Assembly: GCF_016745395.1 (NCBI RefSeq)
Contig: NZ_JAERVJ010000010.1
Span: 132,797-196,796 of the forward strand
Direction of reading: 5' to 3'
Length of the DNA: 64,000 nucleotides
From: Methylocystis sp. Sn-Cys
GTDB taxonomy: Bacteria; Pseudomonadota; Alphaproteobacteria; Rhizobiales; Beijerinckiaceae
In this document: one piece after another, positions 27,052 through 35,914 of the stretch
How the letters are laid out: each line of letters starts with the position of its first letter
Position numbering within the stretch: the stretch's first letter is position 1
Made by a program: the position numbers and the translations under genes
The notes under the pieces: generated by a model
What the model saw: the letters and a program-made list of their open reading frames with translations, nothing else
Database searches by the model: none
Told to the model about the DNA's origin: nothing

Positions 27052-27555
27052 ATGTCTATCTTTCCATCGACGGATCTCATCGTCGACGTCGCAAAAGCGG
27101 CGGACCCGCGGCGTCAGCAGGTTGCTCTGCGCCGCCTCGAAGCCGCAGCCAACGCGCCATCGGTTTCCTTTGCGTCGCTCTCCAGCGAAAACCCCATCAA
27201 AGCAAATGTATCCGGTTCTTCTTCGAATTGGCGCGCAGCCGGCGTGGGGCTCCGTGCAGCCTATCAGACGCCAGCGAGCGGGGCAGCCGTCGCGCCCGCC
27301 GCAGCCAATTCCGCTGCGGACGCCGCGAAGAAGTTCGAAGCGTTGGTGCTTCAGACATTTTTTGAGGCGCTCCTTCCGAAAGACGACGAAAACTTCGGCT
27401 CCGGCGTCGCTGGCGGCGTGTGGCGCTCGATGATGGCGGAGCAACTTTCGGCGAAATTCGCGGCTTCCGGCGTTATCGGCTTGAACAAGATGTTGGACGC
27501 GAAAATTTCGTCGCCATCCTCGGCGCAACCGATCGCGCCCTCGAAGACCTCCTAG
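27052..27555 (+). CDS. flgJ: Rod-binding protein FlgJ/CheL type
   Basis: The 167-residue product has the rod-binding domain near its C-terminus: AAKKFEALVLQTFFEALLPK, then GGVWRSMMAEQLSAKFAASG, and a helix NKMLD. It lacks the muramidase domain of enteric FlgJ, as rhizobial CheL/FlgJ proteins do; a separate lytic transglycosylase is encoded at 32636. The N-terminal 80 residues are low-complexity Ala-rich. It is in the fliR-fliJ operon. Confidence 0.85.
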   Translation: MSIFPSTDLIVDVAKAADPRRQQVALRRLEAAANAPSVSFASLSSENPIKANVSGSSSNWRAAGVGLRAAYQTPASGAAVAPAAANSAADAAKKFEALVLQTFFEALLPKDDENFGSGVAGGVWRSMMAEQLSAKFAASGVIGLNKMLDAKISSPSSAQPIAPSKTS

Positions 27556-27589
27556 ATTGTTCGATACTCACTTGGGGCCACGTAAACTC

Positions 27590-28006
27590 GTGAACGACTC
27601 TCTATCTCAGCCAGACAATGGGCGTTGGGACTTGCTTGTGGAACACTCACCAGCCGAAGCTGCTCTCATGCGGTGGATCGAGCGGATGGATGCTCTGGCG
27701 CGCGCGGAGACAAAAGCGCTATTGGCCGGAGATAAGGTCGAATTCGAAAACTTCAATTCAAAAAAGAATCATGCGCTGCTGGAATTCATGGTCGTGTCGC
27801 GAAGCGTCGCATCCCTTTCGCCACAATTACTCTCGGCTCTGCAACGCCTCAACGAAAGCTTGGCGCAGAATGGCGAAGTCTTGAAGCAGCATCTGCAGGC
27901 CGCGTCGGAAATTTCGAGACTGATAATCGATACGATCCGCGCTGAAGAGTCCGACGGCACCTATTGCCGTCACGTCTCCCTCCGGGCGACCCAGAGGCTC
28001 GGATGA
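27590..28006 (+). CDS. FlgN-like flagellar chaperone candidate
   Basis: This ~138-residue helical protein resembles FlgN-type chaperones for the hook-filament junction proteins FlgK and FlgL: a long N-terminal helix (LMRWIERMDALARAETKALL) followed by coiled segments ending in LRATQRLG. The start is uncertain: GTG 27590 is used; a TTG at 27557 would add 11 residues. It follows flgJ and overlaps the next gene by 4 bases (ATGA). The name is based on size, helices and position only. Confidence 0.55.
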   Translation: MNDSLSQPDNGRWDLLVEHSPAEAALMRWIERMDALARAETKALLAGDKVEFENFNSKKNHALLEFMVVSRSVASLSPQLLSALQRLNESLAQNGEVLKQHLQAASEISRLIIDTIRAEESDGTYCRHVSLRATQRLG

Positions 28007-28458
28007 TCCGCACAGTGCTGGTGGGCCTCTGGTGTGGCCTCGTCGCTCTGGCGTCGACTTATGGCGGCGCCTATTGGCAGGCGCATCGGACCAGCACGCC
28101 GGCCGCCGCCGATCATCCCGTGAAAACGGAGACGAAAAAAGTTAAACCCATTTCCGTGCCCGTCATCTCTAATGGCGTGCTCAGAGGATATGTTTCCGTC
28201 GAATTCATGTTTGTTATGGAGGCGAGTGAGGGCCACGGGAGCGGCGAAATCGACCCCGAAGGATTTCTTATGGATGAGGCTTTCCGGCTTATTTATTCGG
28301 ACACCAAGATCGACTTCGCGAAGCTCGAAAAGATGGATATCGATTCACTGACGAAGCAGATCACCGCCAATGTGAACGCCCGCCTTGGAAACACGCGAAT
28401 CAAAGAAACCTTGGTCAAAAACCTCACTTTCGTTCCGAAAGACGAGATCCCCCGCTAG
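28003..28458 (+). CDS. FliL-like single-pass membrane protein
   Basis: The 151-residue product has one N-terminal membrane segment (TVLVGLWCGLVALASTYGGA) and a periplasmic domain whose layout recalls FliL: strand GYVSVEFMFVMEA, then DIDSLTKQITANVNARLG and the final strand RIKETLVKNLTFVPKDEIPR. A standard fliL is already present at 19042, so this may be a second, divergent copy or a stator-associated relative. The ATG at 28003 overlaps the flgN-like stop. The gene ends where dispersed repeat copy 2 begins. Confidence 0.6.
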   Translation: MIRTVLVGLWCGLVALASTYGGAYWQAHRTSTPAAADHPVKTETKKVKPISVPVISNGVLRGYVSVEFMFVMEASEGHGSGEIDPEGFLMDEAFRLIYSDTKIDFAKLEKMDIDSLTKQITANVNARLGNTRIKETLVKNLTFVPKDEIPR

Positions 28459-28568
28459 AGCGCATTCCGCAAAGTGCATAGACTCTTGCAAAAAGAGTGC
28501 AGCCCAACTTTTCGAACCCTCGCGCTTTTTCATCGCTCGCATGATTCCATGCGAGCGGAAAAGCGCGA
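28458..28568 (+). repeat. Dispersed hairpin repeat, copy 2
   Basis: Second copy of the element, beginning on the last base of the upstream gene's stop codon. The first hairpin is degenerate; the second is perfect, CGCTCGCATG / CATGCGAGCG around a 4-base loop (28534-28557). It may act as a transcript-end structure for the flhA-fliR-flgJ unit. Confidence 0.8.
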
Positions 28569-28666
28569 GCGTTGCGGGTTGCATGGTCCATCAGCCTCAA
28601 CCGTTGTGGCAAGCCTCGCGTTAGGTGCGGCGATTAATTTTGCGTTACCGCTGAAGGAGCCGCGTG

Positions 28667-28936
28667 ATGCAGACGATGACGCAATTGAAGGCAATACATG
28701 CTCAGATGTTGACTGAGCTGGGTAATCTTCCTCAGTATCGCGCACTGAAGGCCATTGATCGCTTTATCGTGCAGATGAATGAGATATACGACGTCGCGCA
28801 AGCTCCGTGCGAGACTGCGGCGCACACGCTCCAGCAAAAGCTCGACGCCGCCATCGAGAGCCGGGTGTCGAATGAGCAGACCTCGGGTGCCGAACCTCGT
28901 GTGGCACCCCATGTTACCGACGCTCGTGCGGCCTGA
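28667..28936 (+). CDS. Small unknown protein, paralogue of 53468-53722
   Basis: The 89-residue protein opens MQTMTQLKAIHAQMLTELG and closely matches the first ~40 residues of the protein at 53468-53722 (shared M-Q-T-x-x-Q-L-K, Q-M-x-x-E-L, P-x-Y-R-A, F-I-x-x-M-x-E-I-Y). After that the two diverge. No known family. GAAGGAG lies eight bases before the ATG; a GTG one codon earlier is an alternative. A TTAA-N7-TTAC lies just upstream at 28634-28648. It is flanked by flagellar genes. Confidence 0.7.
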   Translation: MQTMTQLKAIHAQMLTELGNLPQYRALKAIDRFIVQMNEIYDVAQAPCETAAHTLQQKLDAAIESRVSNEQTSGAEPRVAPHVTDARAA

Positions 28937-29090
28937 GCGATAGGCCGACCTCCCCAAGATGAACACGGACGCCGATCGACGAAAGTCGATCGGCGTCGGC
29001 TGTCATAAGGCTCCATTCTCTATCAATTGCTCAGTTCAGTCCGACGCAAGCGATGCCGGATAAATTCTTTAACGAAAGGAAAAGAGCGAT

Positions 29091-29471
29091 ATGGAGCCTG
29101 TTCATCTCTTCGGCCTCTTGAACCTCCAGAGGGGGTGGCTCTCGGCCCGGCAATCGATTGTCTCGCAAAACATCGCGCATGCCAACACGCCTGGATACAA
29201 AGCCCAGGATCTTTCGGATTTCGCCAAGGTGCTCGATAAAAGTGCCGGCCTTCAAATGGCGACGACAAGCGCATCGCATCAATCGATCACGCCATCGGGA
29301 GAATCCGTGTCAGCCAAGGACGGCGAGGCGTGGGAAGTCTCACACTCCGGCAATGACGTCTCTCTCGAGGCCGAGCTTATCAAGGCCGGCGACGTCCGCA
29401 ACAACTTCTCGATGGATACCAACGTGCTCAAGACCTTCCACGCGATGTGGCTTTCGAGCCTCAAAGGGTAA
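29091..29471 (+). CDS. flgB: Flagellar proximal rod protein FlgB
   Basis: FlgB is a proximal rod protein. The 126-residue product has [31 protein letters not shown], of which [13 protein letters not shown] is the axial family motif, and the C-terminal helix [20 protein letters not shown]. It is first of a flgB-flgC-fliE-flgG-flgA-flgI operon; the upstream spacing allows its own promoter. AAAGG precedes the start. Confidence 0.95.
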   Translation: MEPVHLFGLLNLQRGWLSARQSIVSQNIAHANTPGYKAQDLSDFAKVLDKSAGLQMATTSASHQSITPSGESVSAKDGEAWEVSHSGNDVSLEAELIKAGDVRNNFSMDTNVLKTFHAMWLSSLKG

Positions 29472-29476
29472 GTCCC

Positions 29477-29890
29477 ATGGATCCGCTTTTCGCCTCGCTC
29501 AAAGTCGCCGGATCGGGCCTGGCCGCTCAGTCGACCAGGCTGCGCGTCGTTTCGGAAAATCTGGCCAACGCCCTGTCGAGCGGAAAAACGGCCGGCGCAG
29601 ACCCGTATCGGCGCAAGACCGTCACATTCAACAGCGAGCTCGATCGCGCCTCTGGCGTCGCCCTCGTCCGAACGAGCGCAGTTGGCGTCGATCGTTCGCC
29701 TTTCAATGTCGAGTACGACCCAGGCAATCCGGCGGCTGACTCAAACGGCAATGTTACGCTACCGAACGTCAACATGATCGTCGAAATGTCGGACATGCGC
29801 GAAGCGAATCGCGCCTATGAAGCCGACCTTCAGACCATGAAACAAACCCGCGATCTTCTTTCTATGACGATCGATCTCCTGAAAGGATAA
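29477..29890 (+). CDS. flgC: Flagellar proximal rod protein FlgC
   Basis: The 137-residue product has the axial N-terminus ([20 protein letters not shown]), the PYRRKTVTF segment typical of FlgC, and a C-terminal helix [20 protein letters not shown]. The ATG at 29477 is used; an earlier ATG at 29447 lies inside flgB. It is five bases after flgB and three before the start of fliE. Confidence 0.96.
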   Translation: MDPLFASLKVAGSGLAAQSTRLRVVSENLANALSSGKTAGADPYRRKTVTFNSELDRASGVALVRTSAVGVDRSPFNVEYDPGNPAADSNGNVTLPNVNMIVEMSDMREANRAYEADLQTMKQTRDLLSMTIDLLKG

Positions 29891-29893
29891 TTC

Positions 29894-30205
29894 GTGAGTG
29901 AGATTTCCGCCCTCAGCCTCTCCTACGGGACAAAGGCCGTCGAACGTGCGACTTCCTTCGCACAATCGACGAAGGTCGCATCTTCGGACGTGTCTTTCGG
30001 CGACGTGCTGAAACAATTGGCTAACGAAGGAGCCGATACGATCAAGAATGGCGAATCGGCAGCGATCGCCGGGATTCACGGTCAGGCTTCTATGCTGCAA
30101 GTCGTAGACGCAGTAATGGCTGCTGAGCGCTCGCTCCAGACAATGATCGCGGTACGGGATAAGGCCGTGAACGCCTATCAAGAAATCAGCAAAATGGCGA
30201 TCTGA
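29894..30205 (+). CDS. fliE: MS ring-rod junction protein FliE
   Basis: FliE links the MS ring to the rod. The 103-residue product has the helical pattern VSFGDVLKQLANEGADTIKN and the C-terminal MLQVVDAVMAAERSLQTMIAVRDK (key part VMAAERSLQTM), ending YQEISKM. It starts with GTG at 29894, three bases after the flgC stop. Confidence 0.93.
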   Translation: MSEISALSLSYGTKAVERATSFAQSTKVASSDVSFGDVLKQLANEGADTIKNGESAAIAGIHGQASMLQVVDAVMAAERSLQTMIAVRDKAVNAYQEISKMAI

Positions 30206-30216
30206 GGAGTTTCAAA

Positions 30217-31005
30217 ATGCGGGCCCTTGCTATTGCGGCGACCGGAATGAGCGCGCAGCAACAAAACATCGAGGTGATCTCGAATAACATTGCAAACATC
30301 AATACGACCGCCTTCAAACGCTCTCGCGCGGAATTCACCGACCTGCTGTATCAAGCGGAAAGACTGCAGGGCGTATCGAACCGGGGGCGCGATGCTATCG
30401 TGCCGCAAGGATCGCAGACCGGTCTCGGCGTGCGGCTGGCGGCGATTCGCAGTCTCCAGGTGCAAGGCCCTCTTTCTCAGACTGGCAACAGCTACGACCT
30501 TGCCATCAACGGATCCGGCTGGTTTCAGATCACCGGCCCGAACAATGAGATTCTCTATACGCGTTCCGGCTCCTACAGCACGAACGCGAACAGCCAGCTT
30601 GTGACGGTCGACGGTTATCTGCTGTCTCCGACAATCACCATCCCGAACAACGCCGTAAGCGTTTCGGTGTCACAATCCGGCCTTGTCACCGCGGTCGTCG
30701 CCGGCCAAACGGCGCCGCAGCAATTAGGGCAGCTTACGACCGCAACATTCCCCAATGACGCAGGTCTCGAAGCGCTCGGCGGCAATCTCTTTCGCGAAAC
30801 CGCTGCCTCCGGCACGCCCGTCGTGGGTGTCCCGGGCGACATCGGTTACGGCGTGATCGCGCAAGGTTATGTCGAGAGCTCGAATGTCGATCCGGTGAAA
30901 GAGCTGGTCAGCATGATCTCGGCCCAGCGCGCTTTCGAACTCAATTCCAAGGTCATCCAGACTGTCGATGACATGGCTGGCACGATCACGAAGGGAATTC
31001 GTTGA
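30217..31005 (+). CDS. flgG: Flagellar distal rod protein FlgG
   Basis: The 262-residue product is a full-length FlgG: MSAQQQNIEVISNNIANINT at the N-terminus, the internal SYDLAINGSGWFQITGP motif, and the C-terminal VDPVKELVSMISAQRAFELN. It follows fliE and overlaps flgA by 4 bases. Confidence 0.97.
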   Translation: MRALAIAATGMSAQQQNIEVISNNIANINTTAFKRSRAEFTDLLYQAERLQGVSNRGRDAIVPQGSQTGLGVRLAAIRSLQVQGPLSQTGNSYDLAINGSGWFQITGPNNEILYTRSGSYSTNANSQLVTVDGYLLSPTITIPNNAVSVSVSQSGLVTAVVAGQTAPQQLGQLTTATFPNDAGLEALGGNLFRETAASGTPVVGVPGDIGYGVIAQGYVESSNVDPVKELVSMISAQRAFELNSKVIQTVDDMAGTITKGIR

Positions 31006-31481
31006 TGGCGACGCGGCCCCGGGGATTCATGCTTGCTGTCGCCGTGGCCGCCGCGGCGGGGCAATTTTGCGCTGCGTCATCTTTGGCGTCGGAAAGGAGC
31101 ATTCCCACGCCTCGAGTAACGATCTATCCGGGAGACCGGCTCGACGACAGTGTTTTGGACGACATGGAGGCCCCGCTGGACGCGGGGGCGCGACGCGGCG
31201 TCGTCGAATCGCGAAAGGATCTCGTCGGCAAGATCGCGCGACGAACCCTATTGCCCGGTCAGCCCATTCTCACGATCGCAGTGGATAACCCGCGCCTGAT
31301 CACGATCGGAACGCTGGTCAAAATTGTTTTCTCCGAGGATGGGCTAACGATCACTGCTCTCGGAATGGCCATGCAGGCTGGCGCAGCGGGCGATCTCATT
31401 CGCGTGCGCAACCAGGATAGCAACTTGGTCGTCGTCGGCGTCGTTCAGCCCGATGGAACTGTAAAGGTCAACGAGGGATGA
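31002..31481 (+). CDS. flgA: P-ring assembly protein FlgA
   Basis: FlgA is the periplasmic chaperone for FlgI. The 159-residue product has a signal peptide (GFMLAVAVAAAAGQFCAASS), and a SAF-like domain (VESRKDLVGKIARRTLLPGQPI to VGVVQPDGTVKV). It is the short rhizobial form. Overlaps flgG and flgI by 4 bases each. Confidence 0.92.
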   Translation: MMATRPRGFMLAVAVAAAAGQFCAASSLASERSIPTPRVTIYPGDRLDDSVLDDMEAPLDAGARRGVVESRKDLVGKIARRTLLPGQPILTIAVDNPRLITIGTLVKIVFSEDGLTITALGMAMQAGAAGDLIRVRNQDSNLVVVGVVQPDGTVKVNEG

Positions 31482-32611
31482 AGCGTCATTGGCTCGTGCT
31501 GGGCGTATTTCTGCTCGCTTCGGAGACGTCGCTCGCGGGAGTGCGAATCAAAGACATCACCTCGACATACGGTCTTCGAGACTACCAGCTTGTTGGCTAC
31601 GGCCTCGTCGTGGGTCTGCAGGGTACCGGCGATACGTTGAGGAACTCGCCGTTCACCGAGCAGTCCCTGTCGTCGATGCTCAGCCGCATGGGCGTCAATC
31701 TCAATAACGGCCCAAATACTCCAGGCGGTCCGCCGCAAATGAACCTCATGCGCACGAGGAATCTCGCGGCAGTCATGGTGACTGCGTCAATGCCGCCCTT
31801 TGCCGCTTGGGGCACGACGCTCGACGTGACGGTGTCCTCGCTCGGCGATGCATCGTCGCTCATGGGCGGCACGCTAATTCTGACGCCTTTGACCGGCGTC
31901 GACGGCGCCGTTTATGCGATTGCGCAAGGACCGCTTGCCGTATCAGGCTTCGCTGTGTCGGGCCAAAATGAAACGCTGACCCATGGCGTCGCGACGGTTG
32001 GGCGAATAGCCAATGGCGCGACTATCGAGAAGGAGCCGCCACGGCCGAGTTCAGGCGACGGCACGCTTGCGCTCGAACTCCACAACCCGGACTTCGCCAC
32101 CAGCGTCCAGATCACAGATGCGATCAATCATTTCACCAAGCGGCGCTATCATGCGGCTGCAGCCGTCGAACGCGACAATCGAACTGTCGCCCTTCGACTT
32201 CCTCCCGGCGTCCACGCAACGCGTTTCCTCGCAGAAATCGGCGATCTTCACGTATCTCCGAGCACGCCCGCCAAGGTTGTCATCAATGAACGCTCGGGCA
32301 CGGTCGTTATCGGCGCCGATGTTCAAATTTCGCCCGTTGCCGTGACGCATGGCGGTCTCACCCTCCGCGTAACAGAGTCGCCGCAAGTGTCGCAGCCGGC
32401 GCCTTTCTCGAATGGGCAGACTGTCGTGACGTCGCAGACCGCGGTAACGGCCTCCGAACCGGCCGGGCAGGTCGCGACCCTCGCGGGGCCAAATTTAAAG
32501 ACGCTCGTGAAGGGGCTCAATCAGATCGGTCTCAAGCCGACCGATATTATCTCGATCCTGCAGGCGATCAAAAACGCCGGAGCGATGCAGGCTGAAATCG
32601 TCGTGCAATAA
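31478..32611 (+). CDS. flgI: Flagellar P-ring protein FlgI
   Basis: FlgI forms the peptidoglycan P ring. The 377-residue product has a signal peptide (WLVLGVFLLASETSLAG) directly followed by VRIKDITSTYGLRDYQLVGY and GLVVGLQGTGDT, the family's opening, and ends with LVKGLNQIGLKPTDIISILQ. It closes the flgB operon; a strong hairpin follows at 32627. Confidence 0.97.
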   Translation: MKRHWLVLGVFLLASETSLAGVRIKDITSTYGLRDYQLVGYGLVVGLQGTGDTLRNSPFTEQSLSSMLSRMGVNLNNGPNTPGGPPQMNLMRTRNLAAVMVTASMPPFAAWGTTLDVTVSSLGDASSLMGGTLILTPLTGVDGAVYAIAQGPLAVSGFAVSGQNETLTHGVATVGRIANGATIEKEPPRPSSGDGTLALELHNPDFATSVQITDAINHFTKRRYHAAAAVERDNRTVALRLPPGVHATRFLAEIGDLHVSPSTPAKVVINERSGTVVIGADVQISPVAVTHGGLTLRVTESPQVSQPAPFSNGQTVVTSQTAVTASEPAGQVATLAGPNLKTLVKGLNQIGLKPTDIISILQAIKNAGAMQAEIVVQ

Positions 32612-32626
32612 TTGGAAAGCTATTCC

Positions 32627-32651
32627 TTCACGGCGTCAAAAACGCCGTGAA
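32627..32651. terminator. Perfect hairpin at flgI/transglycosylase convergence
   Basis: A 10-bp perfect stem (TTCACGGCGT / ACGCCGTGAA) with a CAAAA loop lies just after flgI and overlaps the last codons of the convergent transglycosylase gene. It probably ends transcription from both sides, though no long T-run follows. Confidence 0.6.
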
Positions 32652-33244
32652 GCCATTTCGCTGCGAACCATGGTACAGAAAGCTTTCGACTGCTCTGTCC
32701 AGGAACCGAATCCGCTGGCGATCATATTTCCGATAACCGCGCACACATAGCTTTTTTGAGCAGGCGCATTGCCTGGCCCTGCATGGTACCGCGCGACGGC
32801 GCTCGTCCAGGTCTTTTCGCTTCGGTATAAATCGCGCAGAAACGTGGCCGCATAATCGACATTCTGACGCGGATCGAACATCGCCTCGACAGACTTGAAC
32901 ATGCGGCCGTGATAATGATGATTGACTTGCATGCAGCCGATGTCGATCAGCTTGACGCCACGGGCGCGAGCGTTTTCGAATACAGCGACCGCTTCCGGTA
33001 GAGAGGGACTAAAAACCGGGCGTCCGCCCACATTCATCGCGAATTCGTGCAGATCGCCTTTTTGGCCGGTCTCCGTTAAGGCGACAGCGTAAAGCACCGC
33101 GACCGGTACGTTATGCTCTTGGGCGGCGCGAATCATCTCGCGCTCGCACACATTGCTGGGCGTTCCGGACCGAACGTCCGCTCGTGCGTCAGAGATAGAC
33201 GCCGGAAGCGCCAGAAGCGCCGCTATCGCGCGCCACGGCGCCAT
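32636..33244 (-). CDS. Lytic transglycosylase, flagellar operon
   Basis: The 202-residue product has a signal peptide (APWRAIAALLALPASISDARA) and a transglycosylase SLT domain: VAVLYAVALTETG with the probable catalytic Glu58, then IGCMQVNHHYHG and a closing YHAGPGNAP. It cleaves peptidoglycan and probably opens a gap for the rod, since FlgJ here lacks a muramidase domain. The ATG at 33244 is chosen for the signal peptide; it overlaps the fliK end by 56 bases. It is last in the fliF-fliH-motB-motC-fliK operon, as in Sinorhizobium. Confidence 0.88.
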   Translation of the reverse strand: MAPWRAIAALLALPASISDARADVRSGTPSNVCEREMIRAAQEHNVPVAVLYAVALTETGQKGDLHEFAMNVGGRPVFSPSLPEAVAVFENARARGVKLIDIGCMQVNHHYHGRMFKSVEAMFDPRQNVDYAATFLRDLYRSEKTWTSAVARYHAGPGNAPAQKSYVCAVIGNMIASGFGSWTEQSKAFCTMVRSEMASRRF

Positions 33245-34784
33245 GTTCCTGGGACTGGTCTTTTCGCGGCGCGCGTGAAAAGCTTTGGCCATCCCGATTG
33301 TTTCCCGCGCCATCGTTCTCGCCAAATGATCCCCCTTCGCCTCGTTGATCGAACGGCGCCTGAGAGTCATTCTGGCGCGCATCGTTCATGGTATCCGACG
33401 GAACGGGAGCGGGGCTGACCCTGATGGCTATATCGTCGACGGAGTGGCCGGAAACGCTCAGCGCCTGAGAGAGTTGATCCCGAGACTGCGTCAAAAGGTT
33501 TTGTACCGCCGCCGAATTCACGTCGATCTTCAAGGAAACGCGTGTCTTCGTGAGCTGCATTCTCACAGTGACGGCGCCGAGATCTTCGGGCTCCAATTGG
33601 AACGTCAGAACTTTTGTAGGGCTATCCTTCGCGTGATCGCTTATTGCTTTGATGGAGGCCGGAGCTGTCGCTTGGGAGACGCTGCGAGACACAGAACTGC
33701 CTTCGGAGGCGGGCGAACCAACCGACAATGGCGTTGCCGCCGCGTTCGGCGATTCGAGCTGCAGACCAAAAGCGTCATTCGCAGCGGCGGAAACAGATTC
33801 TTCCTTCGATTTATCGGTGCCCGCAAAAGGAGGCGCGTCCATAGAATCCGCGTTTCCGACGGAGGCGCCCTCCATAGCTAAAACTGGCGTCTGCGTAACT
33901 GGGAGATGCGTGGCGAGCGACACGATCGTCAATTTTGGTGACGCGGTCGACTCCTCCGTTCCCGTCGCGGCTAGAGCGGACGTCGAGGCGCCGGCGAGCG
34001 ACGCGCCTTCCGCGTTCGCGCCTTGCGAAGAGACGATCTTCCCGGAGAGCGCCTGCGCCAGATCATCTGGCAAACGCGCGATGAAATCCTCGAGTGTCAT
34101 ACGCTTGGGCGCCGTTGTCGCTACTGAGAGAGAAGCGTTCGCTGATTCAATCGCCCCGAGCTTTGGCGGCTCTTCAGTGTTTGCAGCCGATTGGGCCGCG
34201 TCAGCCATCGCCGGCGACAGAGTCGGAAGCGAAGGATTGCCCGACACAATGGGCATCGCGGGGAAAAGAGCCGCAAGCTCGTCCAGCATCATCGAACCAG
34301 ATGCTTCGACGCCAGACGCCGTTGCACCCGAATCGCCGGGAGCCCCAGCGTCACTGGTTTTTCCAAATCCGGCGAAGAGCGCTGATAATTGGCTGGGGCC
34401 TAGCGCGCTCAACGGCCAACTGGCGGCCTCTCCGCCGGTTGCTTCAAAAGCAGCCGCCTCGTCTGGTTTGTCCTTTTCAGCCGGCTGATCGTTCTGATCG
34501 GCCTTTTGCAACCGCGATAGTCGCAGCATAGTCAGGCTTTCGACAATCGGACGGGGCGTTCCCGGGCGGTCCGACGCCTGCTCGTCGCCACCCTCGCTAA
34601 CGCGCGCATTGCCATGTGAGGGCTCTTGCGCCTTTTCTGCGCTCGCGTCGTTATGGAGCGCGGTGACTTGCGCCTCGAAGGTCGAAGCCTGCGCTCCATT
34701 CGAGTCGGACGGCTCGCGACGGTTCATCGTCGAAGCAATGCCGCTGTCCGGTAGAGTGGTCCGTTGCATGGTCAACGAGTTCAT
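33189..34784 (-). CDS. fliK: Hook length control protein FliK
   Basis: FliK measures hook length and triggers the export switch. The 531-residue product is low in complexity over the first ~370 residues (Ala, Ser, Glu, Pro) and has the Flg_hook domain near the C-terminus: LTFQLEPEDLGAVTVRMQLT, then VSLKIDVNSAAVQNLLTQSR and QLSQALSVSGHSVDDIAIRV. It overlaps motC by a single base, and its N-terminus is uncertain in its function only. Called MotD in Sinorhizobium. Confidence 0.9.
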   Translation of the reverse strand: MNSLTMQRTTLPDSGIASTMNRREPSDSNGAQASTFEAQVTALHNDASAEKAQEPSHGNARVSEGGDEQASDRPGTPRPIVESLTMLRLSRLQKADQNDQPAEKDKPDEAAAFEATGGEAASWPLSALGPSQLSALFAGFGKTSDAGAPGDSGATASGVEASGSMMLDELAALFPAMPIVSGNPSLPTLSPAMADAAQSAANTEEPPKLGAIESANASLSVATTAPKRMTLEDFIARLPDDLAQALSGKIVSSQGANAEGASLAGASTSALAATGTEESTASPKLTIVSLATHLPVTQTPVLAMEGASVGNADSMDAPPFAGTDKSKEESVSAAANDAFGLQLESPNAAATPLSVGSPASEGSSVSRSVSQATAPASIKAISDHAKDSPTKVLTFQLEPEDLGAVTVRMQLTKTRVSLKIDVNSAAVQNLLTQSRDQLSQALSVSGHSVDDIAIRVSPAPVPSDTMNDARQNDSQAPFDQRGEGGSFGENDGAGNNRDGQSFSRAPRKDQSQEHGAVARDSGASGASGVYL

Positions 34785-35914
34785 TAGCGGCCCGCCCTTT
34801 CCAGGAGTTTTCCCGAGTCTTCGAGCGACTGTTCCAAGTTCTGAAATTGCGGCGTGTCGTCTCGGTCGTGAGACGCCGTCGCCGCTTGCGCGGGTGCAGG
34901 CTCGTCCCCAGCTCCAAGCCTCGCGCCAACGCTCCGAAGCGTCTTCAAGATCATGGCTTCTTCTCTATTCAAGTAAGAAGCGTCGACGTCTTTGAGATCA
35001 GAATCGCTTGGCGGCGAATCGCCGCCCATCACGCGAAGGGCCGCCTGATAGAGCTTCATGCGCTCTTTCGCCTGTGCGCTTTCAGCGAAAACCGCGGCGG
35101 CCTGTGTTTGCGCCTTCAAAACGTCCGGTCGGGACATTTGAATGCTCGTACGAGCGAGCGCAGCGTGGAGTTCGAATCCATAGCCAGCAGGCGCCGCTTT
35201 AAATAATTCTTCGAGCTCCGCCAGATGCCCTCCCAAGCCCATCTTGGAAAGCGCCCCGGTTAACGCCTGCCAATATTTCGTAGCAAAGGGCGAATGCGAA
35301 TAGACGAATTGGTAACGCCTCGCGAGCAGCAAGTACCGGTCCATCTCGACGCTCGGATCGCTTATCGCTATTTCACGGCGCAGCGCCGCCTCCTCGACTT
35401 GAGACCCCGGCATCGCCAGCCGTGCATAGGCCAACGACCTCGCGGCTTCTTTGTTGTCGACGCCGATCAACAACCCTCCTCTGACAAGCGCCAAGTGCCC
35501 CGCGAGGATCGGAGGGTAGCTTCTTACGTCCAGCGGGGTCATCAGTTTCGTGGCGTTCTGCCGATCGCCGTCGGCAAAAGCCAGACTCGCTGAGAGAAGC
35601 GGCGGGTCTTTCTCCTCGATCGTGTGATCCTGCAACAGTCGTTTAAGGCGCGCCGATCCGCCGCCAGCCAACACATAAATGACTGCGGCCCGGTAATTTC
35701 GCAGCTCTTTCCAATTCTCGGCCGAAAGCGACGAGATGCAGGCCTCGATTCGCGGCGCTATCTTCGCTTGACGCGAGGTCTCGCCAGCGACAACGCGGTC
35801 CTGCCCCTCTATCAACTCCCATACGCTACCGACGAGGTCGCATGCGCGCGCCTGTATTGCCGTGCAACTAAGCGCGACTATAGACAACGATGCGAGGAGC
35901 CGGCGGAGCTTCAA
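34784..35914 (-). CDS. motC: Periplasmic motility protein MotC
   Basis: MotC is a rhizobial periplasmic protein needed for motor function, with MotE as its chaperone. The 376-residue product has a signal peptide (RLLASLSIVALSCTAIQARA), and a helical repeat-like body (AVIYVLAGGGSARLKRLLQD, later PPLLSASLAFADGDRQNATK, RYQFVYSHSPFATKYWQAL). It sits between motB and fliK with 1-4 base overlaps, the rhizobial mot operon order. Confidence 0.9.
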   Translation of the reverse strand: MKLRRLLASLSIVALSCTAIQARACDLVGSVWELIEGQDRVVAGETSRQAKIAPRIEACISSLSAENWKELRNYRAAVIYVLAGGGSARLKRLLQDHTIEEKDPPLLSASLAFADGDRQNATKLMTPLDVRSYPPILAGHLALVRGGLLIGVDNKEAARSLAYARLAMPGSQVEEAALRREIAISDPSVEMDRYLLLARRYQFVYSHSPFATKYWQALTGALSKMGLGGHLAELEELFKAAPAGYGFELHAALARTSIQMSRPDVLKAQTQAAAVFAESAQAKERMKLYQAALRVMGGDSPPSDSDLKDVDASYLNREEAMILKTLRSVGARLGAGDEPAPAQAATASHDRDDTPQFQNLEQSLEDSGKLLERAGR

